A model generated the notes under the pieces. It made no database searches. It had not been told where the DNA came from and saw only the letters and a list, made by a program, of their open reading frames with translations. DNA of 37,444 nt from Thiomargarita sp. (GTDB lineage: Bacteria > Pseudomonadota > Gammaproteobacteria > Beggiatoales > Beggiatoaceae): the NCBI GenBank assembly GCA_020726335.1, contig DYSU01000020.1, positions 1-37,444 on the forward strand. The letters run 5' to 3'. Below, piece after piece: positions 17,628 to 27,932 of the stretch. The translations under genes were made by a program, and so were the position numbers. Each line of letters starts with the position of its first letter. Positions within the stretch are counted from its first letter, which is position 1.

Positions 17628-18884
17628 ATGGCGGCACAACAACATGAACGTTTTCACAGTAGAATCACGAAAAAAACCTTGGCTTTGGTTTTGGCGGGTG
17701 GCCGTGGCTCACGGCTACAAGGTTTAACCGATTGGCGCACCAAACCGGCTGTGCCATTTGGCGGTAAATTCAAAATCATTGATTTTCCCTTGTCCAATTG
17801 TTTGCATTCAGGCATTCGTAAAATCGCCGTCTTGACCCAATACAAGGCGCACTCCTTGATTCAGCATTTACAACGCGGTTGGGGTTTTTTGCGCAGTGAA
17901 TTGGGCGAATTTGTCAACATCATTCCCGCCCAACAACAACGTGACAATGAATCATGGTATACCGGCACTGCCGATGCGGTGTGGCAAAATTTGGAAATCA
18001 TCCGCAGCGAAGGTGCTGAATATATTTTGATTTTGGCGGGCGATCACATTTATAAAATGGACTATGGCAAAATGATTGGCAATCATGTGGACAAAAACGC
18101 CGATATGACCATCGCTTGTTTGAAAGTCGATTTAGAAACAGCCAAAGGTTTTGGCGTGATGAGCGTTGATGACAACATGCGTATCATTGATTTTAATGAA
18201 AAACCTGACAACCCCACACCCACGCCGCACAATCCTAAAATGGCGTTGGCTTCCATGGGCATTTATGTGTTCAACACCAAATTCTTGTATGAACAATTGG
18301 AAAAAGATGCGCAACTCTCTGATTCCAGTCATGATTTTGGTAAAGACATCATTCCACGGATTATCAAAGATTATCAAATTTCCGCTTATCCTTTTATCGA
18401 TAAAAAAACCGAAGCACAAGCGTATTGGCGCGATGTCGGCACGCTGGATTCGTATTGGACAACCAATTTGGAATTGGTCGGCATCAAGCCTGAATTGAAT
18501 TTATATGACAAAGAATGGCCGATTTGGACGTATCAAGAGCAGTTGCCGCCTGCTAAATTTGTGTTCAATGACGAGGGACGGCGTGGACGTGCGGTTGATT
18601 CCATGGTGTCAGGTGGTTGCATTATTTCAGGCGCAAGCATTGAACGCAGTCTGCTGTTTTCCAATGTGTATTTACACAGCTATTCTTCAGTGACCGACAG
18701 CGTGCTGTTGCCCAATGTCGATATCAGTGAACATTGCCAAATTAAAAATGCGGTCATTGATGAAGGTTGTCACATCCCTGCGTACATGAAAATCGGCTAT
18801 GATTTGAATTATGACCGCCAACATTTTTATGTCAGCGAAACAGGGGTGGTTTTGGTCACGGCGAAAAATTTAAAAACGCTATAA
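17628..18884 (+). CDS. glgC: glucose-1-phosphate adenylyltransferase
   Basis: GlgC makes ADP-glucose from ATP and glucose-1-phosphate, the committed step of bacterial glycogen synthesis, in the cytosol. The 418-residue length is standard. Motifs: [20 protein letters not shown] (nucleotide loop), [44 protein letters not shown] (metal-binding Asp), a FNEKP motif and, in the C-terminal beta-helix, repeated hexapeptide turns around [20 protein letters not shown]. Arg-rich N-terminus and loop are consistent with allosteric control by fructose-1,6-bisphosphate/AMP as in the enterobacterial class, which is inference. No other glycogen gene is present nearby. Confidence 0.95.
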   Translation: MAAQQHERFHSRITKKTLALVLAGGRGSRLQGLTDWRTKPAVPFGGKFKIIDFPLSNCLHSGIRKIAVLTQYKAHSLIQHLQRGWGFLRSELGEFVNIIPAQQQRDNESWYTGTADAVWQNLEIIRSEGAEYILILAGDHIYKMDYGKMIGNHVDKNADMTIACLKVDLETAKGFGVMSVDDNMRIIDFNEKPDNPTPTPHNPKMALASMGIYVFNTKFLYEQLEKDAQLSDSSHDFGKDIIPRIIKDYQISAYPFIDKKTEAQAYWRDVGTLDSYWTTNLELVGIKPELNLYDKEWPIWTYQEQLPPAKFVFNDEGRRGRAVDSMVSGGCIISGASIERSLLFSNVYLHSYSSVTDSVLLPNVDISEHCQIKNAVIDEGCHIPAYMKIGYDLNYDRQHFYVSETGVVLVTAKNLKTL

Positions 18885-18897
18885 AAAACAATCGATA

Positions 18898-18926
18898 ACA
18901 GAGACTTTTTTTGGCAATGTCTCTGT
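18898..18926. terminator. possible bidirectional terminator between glgC and the amt pseudogene
   Basis: ACAGAGAC (18898-18905) and GTCTCTGT (18919-18926) form a perfect 8-base stem with a 13-base loop between two convergent genes. The T-rich tract that should follow is weak on the plus strand; on the minus strand a T-run appears about nine bases after the stem. Position supports termination, sequence only partly. Confidence 0.4.
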
Positions 18927-18932
18927 GTTTGG

Positions 18933-20703
<1,771 letters not shown>

Positions 20704-20837
20704 TTCTCTCTCTTTATTAGTAAATAAACCAAACTGATTTAGCCCAGAACAACAACTGTTCCATAAAAAAACTGTCATTAAAAACAAGAGGATATTGACA
20801 TTTTTGCAAAAAAGAAACGTTTGAACTGGGTCAAACA

Positions 20838-20863
20838 AGTGCAGTTTTACGCCACAATGCACT
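20838..20863. promoter_or_regulatory. inverted repeat in the torF-dcd divergent region, possible operator
   Basis: AGTGCA (20838-20843) and TGCACT (20858-20863) form a perfect inverted repeat with 14 bases between the arms, giving half-site centres 20 bases apart, two helical turns. It lies about 135 bases upstream of the torF start. The half-sites face the opposite way from the classic NtrC consensus (TGCAC...GTGCA), so the binding protein is unknown. I saw no correctly spaced sigma54 -24/-12 element in this 295-base region. Confidence 0.3.
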
Positions 20864-20896
20864 GTTATGAAGCATGTTGGCACGGCGCATTGAATT

Positions 20897-20925
20897 TTGT
20901 TGTTATTGCCCAAAAAACGTATAAT
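20897..20925 (+). promoter_or_regulatory. candidate sigma70 promoter for dcd
   Basis: TTGTTG at 20897-20902, a 17-base spacer, and a perfect TATAAT at 20920-20925 precede the dcd ATG (20999) by about 75 bases. The gene has a good AAGGA ribosome site. Confidence 0.5.
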
Positions 20926-20998
20926 TGTCGCGCCACAGGGTTTTAGCTGTGTGTCGTTTGCCCACTCAATGACAGATTGCAAAGATTAAGGAACAAGC

Positions 20999-22492
20999 AT
21001 GGGAATAAAATCTGACCGCTGGATACGGCATATGGCAGAAAATCATCAGATGATTCAACCATTTGAAGCTCAACAAGTGAAAAAATACCAACAACAACCG
21101 TTGGTTTCATATGGGACTTCCAGTTATGGTTATGATGTGCGCTGTGCCAATCAGTTCAAAATATTCACCAATATCAACGCCAGCATTGTTGACCCAAAAA
21201 ATTTCGATGAAAACAATTTCGTGGATATAGAAGCCGATATTTGTATTATTCCCCCCAATTCTTTCGCACTGGCGCGCACCGTGGAATATTTTAAGATTCC
21301 ACGCGATGTGTTGACCCTGTGTTTAGGCAAGTCAACCTATGCCCGTTGTTTTTGCGCTGATACCCGTGTCGCTTTGGTGGATGGCAGTTCACCCACTTTA
21401 GAAGACATGGCGCGTCGCGCAGAAGAGGGTGAATTGTTTTGGGGCTACAGCACGGGTGAAAATGGCCGCTTGATGGTCACTTTACTGGATGCGCCGCGCT
21501 ATATTGGCCGCGATAATTTGCTTGAAATCACACTGGATAATAACAAAAAAATTCGTTGCACCCCTGATCATTCGTTCATGTTGCGCGATGGTCGTTGGCT
21601 GGCAGCGGCAGAGCTTAGGGCTGAGATGTCGTTAATGCCTTTGTATCGCCAATGGCAACGTGGTTATGAAATGGTTTATCAACCGCTTAACGGTCATTTG
21701 TATCCAACCCATCGCTTGGCTGATGAATGGAATCTGCGCTTTGGTGTTTATGCTGACACCGCCAATACCCATAGACATCATTTGGATATTAATCGCCAAA
21801 ATAATAATCCTTGGAATATCACCCGCATCAATGCCAGTGAGCATAAACAGCGACAAAATCCTTCTGCACAAACCCGACAAGCACACCGTGAAGCCATGTT
21901 GCGCCGTTATCAAAATGCAGCAGAACGCTTGCGTCATGCCAATGCAATGAGTAATGTGGCAAATCTATCGTCGGAACGTAGGACACAGCAAGCAGAAATG
22001 ACGCGACATATTAATTTGCGTGCGGATATTGATGCAGAAACGGTGAAAACTGCCTTACATCGTACAGGCTCAATTCGTGGCGCAGCCCGCCATCTAAATT
22101 GTGACCGCTCGGTATTTCAGCGTTTTCCTGAGATTATCAGCATGTTTAGAGGCCAAGCGAGTAATCACAAAGTGGTTGCGGTCAAATCCTTGGCAGGTGA
22201 GCATGATGTTTATTGTCTGACCGTGCCTGAAGCGGGTAATTTCGCGCTTGAAAGCGGTGTGTTTGTCCACAATTGTGGCATTATCGTCAATGTCACGCCA
22301 CTGGAGCCTTGTTGGCAAGGCCATGTAACCTTGGAGTTTTCAAACACCACGCCGTTGCCTGCCAAAATTTACGCCAATGAAGGCGTGGCGCAACTGATTT
22401 TTATCAGTGCATCCGAGCTGTGTGAAACATCATATGCAGAGCGCAACGGCAAATACCAAGGCCAAACGGGCGTGACTTTACCCAAAATTTAA
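20999..22492 (+). CDS. dcd: dCTP deaminase precursor containing an intein
   Basis: Dcd deaminates dCTP to dUTP, feeding dTMP synthesis. The 497-residue precursor is two exteins around a 309-residue intein. Residues 1-116 are the N-extein, with [13 protein letters not shown] and LGKSTYAR. Residues 426-497 are the C-extein, with [26 protein letters not shown] and [11 protein letters not shown]. Joined, they give a 188-residue protein, close to the usual family size, with the uninterrupted family motif KSTYAR-CGIIVNV. The catalytic-motif Ser112 and Arg116 are in the N-extein and the catalytic Glu (TLEF) in the C-extein, so activity must depend on splicing. AAGGA lies seven bases before the ATG. 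The next gene starts 21 bases downstream. Confidence 0.95.
   Translation: MGIKSDRWIRHMAENHQMIQPFEAQQVKKYQQQPLVSYGTSSYGYDVRCANQFKIFTNINASIVDPKNFDENNFVDIEADICIIPPNSFALARTVEYFKIPRDVLTLCLGKSTYARCFCADTRVALVDGSSPTLEDMARRAEEGELFWGYSTGENGRLMVTLLDAPRYIGRDNLLEITLDNNKKIRCTPDHSFMLRDGRWLAAAELRAEMSLMPLYRQWQRGYEMVYQPLNGHLYPTHRLADEWNLRFGVYADTANTHRHHLDINRQNNNPWNITRINASEHKQRQNPSAQTRQAHREAMLRRYQNAAERLRHANAMSNVANLSSERRTQQAEMTRHINLRADIDAETVKTALHRTGSIRGAARHLNCDRSVFQRFPEIISMFRGQASNHKVVAVKSLAGEHDVYCLTVPEAGNFALESGVFVHNCGIIVNVTPLEPCWQGHVTLEFSNTTPLPAKIYANEGVAQLIFISASELCETSYAERNGKYQGQTGVTLPKI
21347..22273 (+). mobile_element. intein with HNH homing endonuclease in dcd
   Basis: Intein Cys117 to Asn425 of the precursor (309 residues). 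Splicing block A is [13 protein letters not shown] with the nucleophilic Cys117. Block B is CTPDHSFML with the TxxH motif (Thr188, His191). Block F/G is [20 protein letters not shown] followed by FVHN, with penultimate His424 and terminal Asn425, and the +1 residue is Cys426. Between B and F sits an HNH-type nuclease segment, [20 protein letters not shown] with a downstream His282, and then a helix-turn-helix-like segment around [19 protein letters not shown] (358-376) that could bind the target. All residues needed for protein splicing appear present, so the element looks active. Frame and codon style resemble the host gene. Confidence 0.93.
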
Positions 22493-22513
22493 ATCTTAAA
22501 TCATGAGGCATGT

Positions 22514-24442
22514 ATGGAAGAAATCTTAGAAATCCGTGACGGCTGTCAAACACCTGTGCAATTGTTGAGAAGTTTGGCATTTGCGCGTTACATCAAGATT
22601 TACAAACACACTTCATTGGACTATTTGCAAAACTATTTGAACCAAATGCCGTTGAATCGTCAATCTGATGTTTTTCACAAGATTGATTTCATTAAAAAAA
22701 TTCGCTTAAACGAAATTGTTGCCATTTTAGAAAGCAATGCCGCCAAAACCGATGAACAAATAGAACACCACCGTGAATTGGTGCGGTTTTTAGATGCGAT
22801 GTTTCACCATTATCGGGGCAAAGGTTATTCCCGTTTGGTGCGCTTGCAAAATGAAGTGATTGACGACACCCAAATCGACACCGCCGATTCGGTTAAAGAC
22901 AAAGTGACCAACAAAGCGATTGCTTTGGATGATTTAATTCAAAAAACCCGCCGTTTGTTGTTGGACAAAGTGGGTTTGGGTTTGGGCGTGCGCCGTACCC
23001 AAGGCATGGCCGCCTTACCCAATGTCACTGCGGGCGAAATTTCAGGCCATTATTTAAATTTACCCGCCGATTATGTTGAACTGGCGCATGTGCCTTTGAC
23101 CATTGCCGCCGATATTCAAACGGGGGTGGATTACAACACGCCGTCCAATAAACGGGCATTGCCGTTTTATGAATTGCAACACAACCCCTTTAATCACGAA
23201 AACTTTGAACCCGAACAATGGGTGTCCATGGCATTGCAAGTCGGCGCGTGGCTGATTGTCGCCTATATCCACAAATCACGCGGTTGTATCGAAATGGAAC
23301 CGGGCTTGCTCAACTTATTTCCCTTTGCGGATATGGACAAAATCCAAACAGGCGATAAACCCGATGGCATTTTCCTTTTTGGCGACCCCCATGCCAGCGA
23401 TGATGATTTGGGTTTTTATTGGGATGAAACCAATCAAATTTTGGTCGGCACCGTACCGAACCGTGATCGGCTCAAATACTTTGGCTATGCCAAAAAACCA
23501 ATTTTGACCTTGCACAACGTGTTGGCGATTAAAAAAGGCGAAATGCCGTTGCACTGCGGTTGCACGCGCTATTTGATGCGCTTTGGCGAAAGCACGGGCG
23601 AACCGTATATCGCGGATATGCTGGTCAAAGCCGATGACATGGGGCGAGTGGTGTTGGAAAAAGACAGCAAAGGCAAAATGCGCCCCATTTTTTACGGCAC
23701 AGAAACAGGCGCGTTTGCTTGTTTGGACGGCTTTAGCGAACACGCCAAAATCCAAATGCAAGGGCGCGAAGTCGGCTACAACAAAAACACAGGCACTAAT
23801 GCGCGCCAAATCGTGCCTGTCAGCGAACCCCATGAAGTGACCACAGGCCACGAATTAGATATCTTGTTGTATATGAACAACTTTGATTTGATTGAACAAG
23901 GGAAAAACACCCTTGATATTGCGATGTCGCAACAAGAAGCGATTGAGCATTTTCGTTTGGGTGAACGGGTGGCGGCAGGCTCTACCCACACCAGCCGAGG
24001 CGACAAAGAAAGCAGTTATTGGGCGAATCCTTTCCCGACGTTGAAAGACGCGCAAAACAAAGTGTTACACCCTGATTTATATGAACATTTTCTGGAAAAT
24101 GAAGCCTTGTTCATCGGCGAAACCCTGCCGTTGATTGAGAAAAAAGAAATGTTGATAGGGGTGGCACACAGCCAATTAATGGCAGGGGTTTACAGCCAAA
24201 ACAGCGATGAAGATTTAACCCGTTGTGGTTACAATAATCGCAATGAAGTGGAACAAATTGCACCGATTCGCTTGGCCGAAGATTTGATTGATTTAATCAA
24301 AAAACAAGCATCGCGCAAACGCGAGCGGTTGGGCAATGTCAACCAACTGAGCATCACCGTTGCCTTGGTTGGCGACAGCCGCACGGGCAAATCAGAAACC
24401 GCAGAAAAAATGGAAGGCATTTTACATCTGCAATTGGTTTAA
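22514..24442 (+). CDS. uncharacterised protein with C-terminal HPr kinase-like P-loop
   Basis: A 642-residue cytosolic protein whose family I do not know. Residues 1-160 are helical and charged. The middle has conserved-looking patches such as FLFGDPHASDDDLGFYWDET, GTVPNRDRLKYFG, KGEMPLHCGCTRY and STHTSRGDKESSYWANPFPT. At 620-629 is GDSRTGKSET, almost the Walker A of HPr kinase/phosphorylase (GDSGVGKSET in Bacillus). The protein stops only about 13 residues later, so there is no room for a Walker B or a normal kinase core after it. It may be a rearranged PEPCK/HPrK-fold protein or a truncated one; other frames downstream show no continuation. A GAGG ribosome site lies six bases upstream. Probably co-transcribed with dcd. 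Confidence 0.75.
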   Translation: MEEILEIRDGCQTPVQLLRSLAFARYIKIYKHTSLDYLQNYLNQMPLNRQSDVFHKIDFIKKIRLNEIVAILESNAAKTDEQIEHHRELVRFLDAMFHHYRGKGYSRLVRLQNEVIDDTQIDTADSVKDKVTNKAIALDDLIQKTRRLLLDKVGLGLGVRRTQGMAALPNVTAGEISGHYLNLPADYVELAHVPLTIAADIQTGVDYNTPSNKRALPFYELQHNPFNHENFEPEQWVSMALQVGAWLIVAYIHKSRGCIEMEPGLLNLFPFADMDKIQTGDKPDGIFLFGDPHASDDDLGFYWDETNQILVGTVPNRDRLKYFGYAKKPILTLHNVLAIKKGEMPLHCGCTRYLMRFGESTGEPYIADMLVKADDMGRVVLEKDSKGKMRPIFYGTETGAFACLDGFSEHAKIQMQGREVGYNKNTGTNARQIVPVSEPHEVTTGHELDILLYMNNFDLIEQGKNTLDIAMSQQEAIEHFRLGERVAAGSTHTSRGDKESSYWANPFPTLKDAQNKVLHPDLYEHFLENEALFIGETLPLIEKKEMLIGVAHSQLMAGVYSQNSDEDLTRCGYNNRNEVEQIAPIRLAEDLIDLIKKQASRKRERLGNVNQLSITVALVGDSRTGKSETAEKMEGILHLQLV

Positions 24443-24473
24443 TCCGCTTTTGTCCTTGCGCTTCTAGGGGGAA

Positions 24474-25319
24474 TCAATCGCGGCTGAACAATCCCAAAAG
24501 CCAACTTTTTTTCTTGGGTGGTTGGCTGGGGGTGGTTTCACGCGCTTCCTGTAAGGCTTTGGCCGCTTCGCGTTGTTTTTCCAATACGCTCTGTTTGCGT
24601 TTGACCACGTTTTTCACCACTTTTTGGCGAATGCGTTGTTGTTGGGTCAATTCTTTGTTGAGTGCCAAAGGAGAAATTTGATGATGGGAAATAAAATCAT
24701 CATCGCTGTCGCGGTTGATGTAATGTGCCAAGTCGTCTAAAAATTTTTCATCAATATCTTCAGGGTGCAAATGATAAAAACGTTGGTTGATGTCAGTAAA
24801 ATTACGAATATTAATGCCAATCGCCCAACTTTCGTGGTTGATGAAAAATTTAAATTCAGCAATGATGTCACCTTTTAGTTCAATCAAACCATGGGTAAAT
24901 TGCTCACGCTTATTATTAACCTGCTGATAATCATAAGAAATATTGCTTCGATTGAGAATGTCTATTTTCTTTTGCAAATCAGCATAAGATTGTGATTCTA
25001 TCCTAACTTTGTGCTTGCAACGGTTAAAAATGCGCAAAGAAAAATATTGCGTTGATTCGTTCAGTCTATCCAGCACATATTCATGTTGTTTGAATTGAAC
25101 ATTGTTGAACAGGCCGGCCAAACTAAAAACCACATGGATATTGGGTTTTATTGTTTCCATGTGCAACACAAATTCACGGATATATTGATAGAGTTTTTCT
25201 AAAGAGGGGCGCGCAAGCTGGTTAAATTTCGCTTGTTTGGCTTGTTGTTGCTGTTGCTGTTCTTGTTCTTTTAAGCGGGTGATTTCTGCTTTTTGTTTCA
25301 GTTCATCAAGATAACTCAT
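24474..25319 (-). CDS. hypothetical coiled-coil protein
   Basis: A 281-residue soluble protein, no family recognised. The N-terminus (about 5-35) is a charged helix with a Gln run (EQEQQQQQQAKQAK) encoded by CAA/CAG repeats, likely coiled coil. The centre (about 40-205) has an alternating pattern of beta strands and helices with many aromatic residues. A second long basic helix (about 225-263) precedes a Pro/Lys-rich tail ending LLGLFSRD. No signal peptide or membrane segment. A strong ribosome site (AGAGGAAGG) precedes the ATG. It follows the histidine kinase gene by 46 bases and is probably the last gene of the long minus-strand run. Confidence 0.8.
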   Translation of the reverse strand: MSYLDELKQKAEITRLKEQEQQQQQQAKQAKFNQLARPSLEKLYQYIREFVLHMETIKPNIHVVFSLAGLFNNVQFKQHEYVLDRLNESTQYFSLRIFNRCKHKVRIESQSYADLQKKIDILNRSNISYDYQQVNNKREQFTHGLIELKGDIIAEFKFFINHESWAIGINIRNFTDINQRFYHLHPEDIDEKFLDDLAHYINRDSDDDFISHHQISPLALNKELTQQQRIRQKVVKNVVKRKQSVLEKQREAAKALQEARETTPSQPPKKKSWLLGLFSRD

Positions 25320-25365
25320 ATACCTTCCTCTTGATTGCCGTCAGACTAAAAACGACGATGCTCGC

Positions 25366-26961
25366 TCATTGTGAGCTAAAATACAGGCGAAAACAACAGC
25401 CTTGTGGGCTGTTTTCCACCAAATGCAACGCGGCTTTGTTGGCGGTACAAATTTCACGCGCAAGATAGAGTCCCAAACCTGTGCCTTTGGTTTCTGACGT
25501 GGAAAACGGTTCAAACAATTGCTGGCTGATGGTTTCACTGATGCCCGTGCCGCTGTCTTTGATGTCCAAATAAACCCGACAAGTGCTGGCGTTAAACCCC
25601 ATACAAAATTGCAACAAGGGGTTGGTTTTAGCATAACGCAAGCCGTTGTCGGCTAAATTCGACAACACTTGATGCAAATGGATGGGGTCAAACACCACTT
25701 TCACCCCTGCATCCAAATGACAGACGATTTGATCTGCCGTTAAATGGCGGTGTTCGCTCAACTCTTTGATAAACTCCAACAACCATGCGTCTAAATCCAA
25801 TAAAATGGTTTGCGCCGCTTGTTGGCGGCTGAGTTGCAACACACTTTCAACAATATTATTAACCCTTAAACATTGCTTGTTGACAATATTGAGCAAGCGT
25901 TTATCCGCTTCAGACAAATGCAAAGACTCCGCCAACAACTGGCTGGCGTGGGAAATCGCGCCCAAAGGATTGCGAATTTCATGGGCAATGCTGGCGGTCA
26001 GCCGTCCCAACGAAGCCAATTTCAATTGTTGCGCCCGTTGTGCGGTTAAAGTGGCATCTTCCAAACTGATCAACACCGTCATCGCGCCAGCATGTTGCAA
26101 CCGATTGAAATTTAATAAAATATCCACATCAGCCATTTTAGGTCTATACAAGGGGCTGTTGTTTTCAGGATTTTGCACCCACTGCGTTAAATAATGCGCC
26201 AATTCGGGACAAGCGGTTTTTAACAACAAGCCGTTGATGCTGAGTTTGCGTTGTAACAATTGTTGGGCGGCGGTGTTGACTTGGCGAATATAACCGCGTT
26301 CATCAATCACCATCAACCCCGATTGCATACTTTGCACAATCTGCGCATTCAAGTGTGATAAATACTGCAAATGCAAGCCGCGTTGTTTGGCCAACAATTC
26401 GTTGGCACGGATGCGTTGCGCCAGTGCATGAGCCAGCAAAGCGGTGGCAAAAAAACTTGCCCCTAAAATACCTGCTTGAGTGTAATGGGTATAAATCAAC
26501 ACGCCGATGATGTTGATAAACACCGTTGACACCAACACCGCCACCGTGGCCAATGCGGCAAAAAACAACGCCGTGCGCCCTTCGGTCAAAATGCTGCCGC
26601 CTGCAATGCTGACCACCAACAACACCCCCAACCCCGTGTTAACTCCGCCGCTGGCATACATCAAACAGGTGATGGCCAAAATATCCACGCTGGTTTGCGA
26701 CAACACTTGGCTGTTGAACGTCAACCAACGGCGGTGAATGACCAACAAACAGGCGAAAGCAAAACACAGATACGCCAGCGACACCACAAAAAACACATCG
26801 GGATAAATTTGGCCAAAAAAAATCGGTCCCACATCGGCGATAAAAAAGCTGACAAACAACGTGGCCAGAAATAACCGGTAAAAATTAAAAAGTTGCAAGG
26901 CTTTCCAATCTTGATAGCCTGACTCATCTGCGCTGTGACCAAGATACAAAGTATCCCTCAT
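25366..26961 (-). CDS. PilS-like membrane sensor histidine kinase
   Basis: A 531-residue two-component sensor. About six membrane helices occupy residues 25-182, a PAS-like sensor spans about 200-300, then HisKA with phospho-acceptor His327 in SIAHEIRNPLG, and a HATPase_c domain with N box SNLADNGLRYA, G1 DSGTGI, F box LFEPFSTSE and G2 GTGLGLYLA. This architecture, and the N-terminal pattern LQLFNFYRLFLATLF, resemble PilS, partner of the NtrC-type regulator PilR that activates pilin transcription with sigma54. No response regulator is adjacent, so the partner is unknown and the pilS symbol is withheld. The start overlaps the glycosyltransferase stop by four bases. Confidence 0.85.
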   Translation of the reverse strand: MRDTLYLGHSADESGYQDWKALQLFNFYRLFLATLFVSFFIADVGPIFFGQIYPDVFFVVSLAYLCFAFACLLVIHRRWLTFNSQVLSQTSVDILAITCLMYASGGVNTGLGVLLVVSIAGGSILTEGRTALFFAALATVAVLVSTVFINIIGVLIYTHYTQAGILGASFFATALLAHALAQRIRANELLAKQRGLHLQYLSHLNAQIVQSMQSGLMVIDERGYIRQVNTAAQQLLQRKLSINGLLLKTACPELAHYLTQWVQNPENNSPLYRPKMADVDILLNFNRLQHAGAMTVLISLEDATLTAQRAQQLKLASLGRLTASIAHEIRNPLGAISHASQLLAESLHLSEADKRLLNIVNKQCLRVNNIVESVLQLSRQQAAQTILLDLDAWLLEFIKELSEHRHLTADQIVCHLDAGVKVVFDPIHLHQVLSNLADNGLRYAKTNPLLQFCMGFNASTCRVYLDIKDSGTGISETISQQLFEPFSTSETKGTGLGLYLAREICTANKAALHLVENSPQGCCFRLYFSSQ

Positions 26962-27932
26962 ATTAAAGACGCGAACAATTGCTGATAACCTGCCAACATC
27001 CGCGCCAACGTAAATTGGCGTTCAACTTTGGCGCGGTTATACGCCCCCATGCTGGCACGCAAACGGGCATCGTCAGCCAATTGATTGATTTTCTTCGCAA
27101 AACAAACAACATCCCCGACAGGACATAAAAAACCACCACGGCCATGGTCAATCAATTCGGGCAAAGCCGAACAATCGCTGGCCACCACAGGCAAACCGCA
27201 AGCCATGGCTTCTGCCGCCGCCAAACCAAAGCCTTCGCGCACCGTCGGAAACAACAAAATATCAGCATTTTGATACAGCGCGGGCATGTCATCGTGCGCC
27301 ACAGGCGCGATGGGCAAGAGATTATCGGCCATAGGCAAGGGTTTTTTGGCGGCCAAACCACAGGTGTAATACAAGCGAATCCGCGGTGACAGCCGTTGAG
27401 CAATCGCAGGCAACCAGTGCGCGCCTTTGCTCGGCTTCAAATTCCCGCTGAACAACACATGGATATACGGGCTGTGGCGCGGTTGGGGTTGAAATTTATC
27501 GGTGTCCACGCCGTTATAAATCACGGTCACAGGCTGGATTAAGCGCAAATGTTGTTGCACCCAATGGGCGGTGAAATGGCTGACCGCCGTGATGGCCGTG
27601 GCCTTGTTGACCGCCAAACGGGTAAACCAAGCCAAATCCGTGGCATAATGCAGGCGTTGCGCCCAACCGCTGTATGCGCGCATAAAATCATCCAACACAT
27701 AACCGTGAAAAGTGATCACCAACGGCACATCACGACGTTGATGAAAAATCGCATAATCAGGCGTGGTGTGGATTAAATCCACCGTTTGCCTGCGTCCCAG
27801 CGGCCACAAACTGGGTGGAAACAGCGTGCGATATGGGTGATAACCGATGACCCGATAATCGGCCAAATGGCGCGCCAAAGTTTGATGCACCACGTACGCG
27901 CCGTTGTTGCGTGCCACAGGGCTTAAAATCAA
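26958..27932 (-). CDS. GT4 family glycosyltransferase
   Basis: A 324-residue GT-B fold glycosyltransferase family 4 enzyme, probably transferring a nucleotide-activated sugar to LPS or another surface glycan at the inner membrane. Seen: the N-terminal glycine-containing strand ILSPVARNNGAYVVHQTLAR, VTVIYNGVDTDKFQP in mid-protein, VLFSGNLKPSKGAHWL, and the EX7E signature in REGFGLAAAEAMACGLPVVA. I choose the TTG at 27932, which overlaps the upstream stop as TTGA and starts exactly at the fold's first strand. A GTG at 27983 would add 17 residues without family resemblance and overlap the acyltransferase by 55 bases. Start uncertain, family secure. Confidence 0.85.
   Translation of the reverse strand: MILSPVARNNGAYVVHQTLARHLADYRVIGYHPYRTLFPPSLWPLGRRQTVDLIHTTPDYAIFHQRRDVPLVITFHGYVLDDFMRAYSGWAQRLHYATDLAWFTRLAVNKATAITAVSHFTAHWVQQHLRLIQPVTVIYNGVDTDKFQPQPRHSPYIHVLFSGNLKPSKGAHWLPAIAQRLSPRIRLYYTCGLAAKKPLPMADNLLPIAPVAHDDMPALYQNADILLFPTVREGFGLAAAEAMACGLPVVASDCSALPELIDHGRGGFLCPVGDVVCFAKKINQLADDARLRASMGAYNRAKVERQFTLARMLAGYQQLFASLI

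Noticed and set aside
20838-20902. sigma54 (-24/-12) promoter in the torF-dcd region
   Set aside because: TGGC...TGC-like strings occur on both strands but the GG to GC spacing is off by one base in each case, which sigma54 does not tolerate.
20704-20982. N-terminal extension of the TorF porin from 20982
   Set aside because: The extension has no signal-peptide logic, whereas the internal ATG 20703 has a ribosome site and a clean signal peptide.
21632-21937. Separate genes on the opposite strand or other frames within the intein
   Set aside because: They are open by chance; the plus-strand frame carries all splicing and nuclease motifs.
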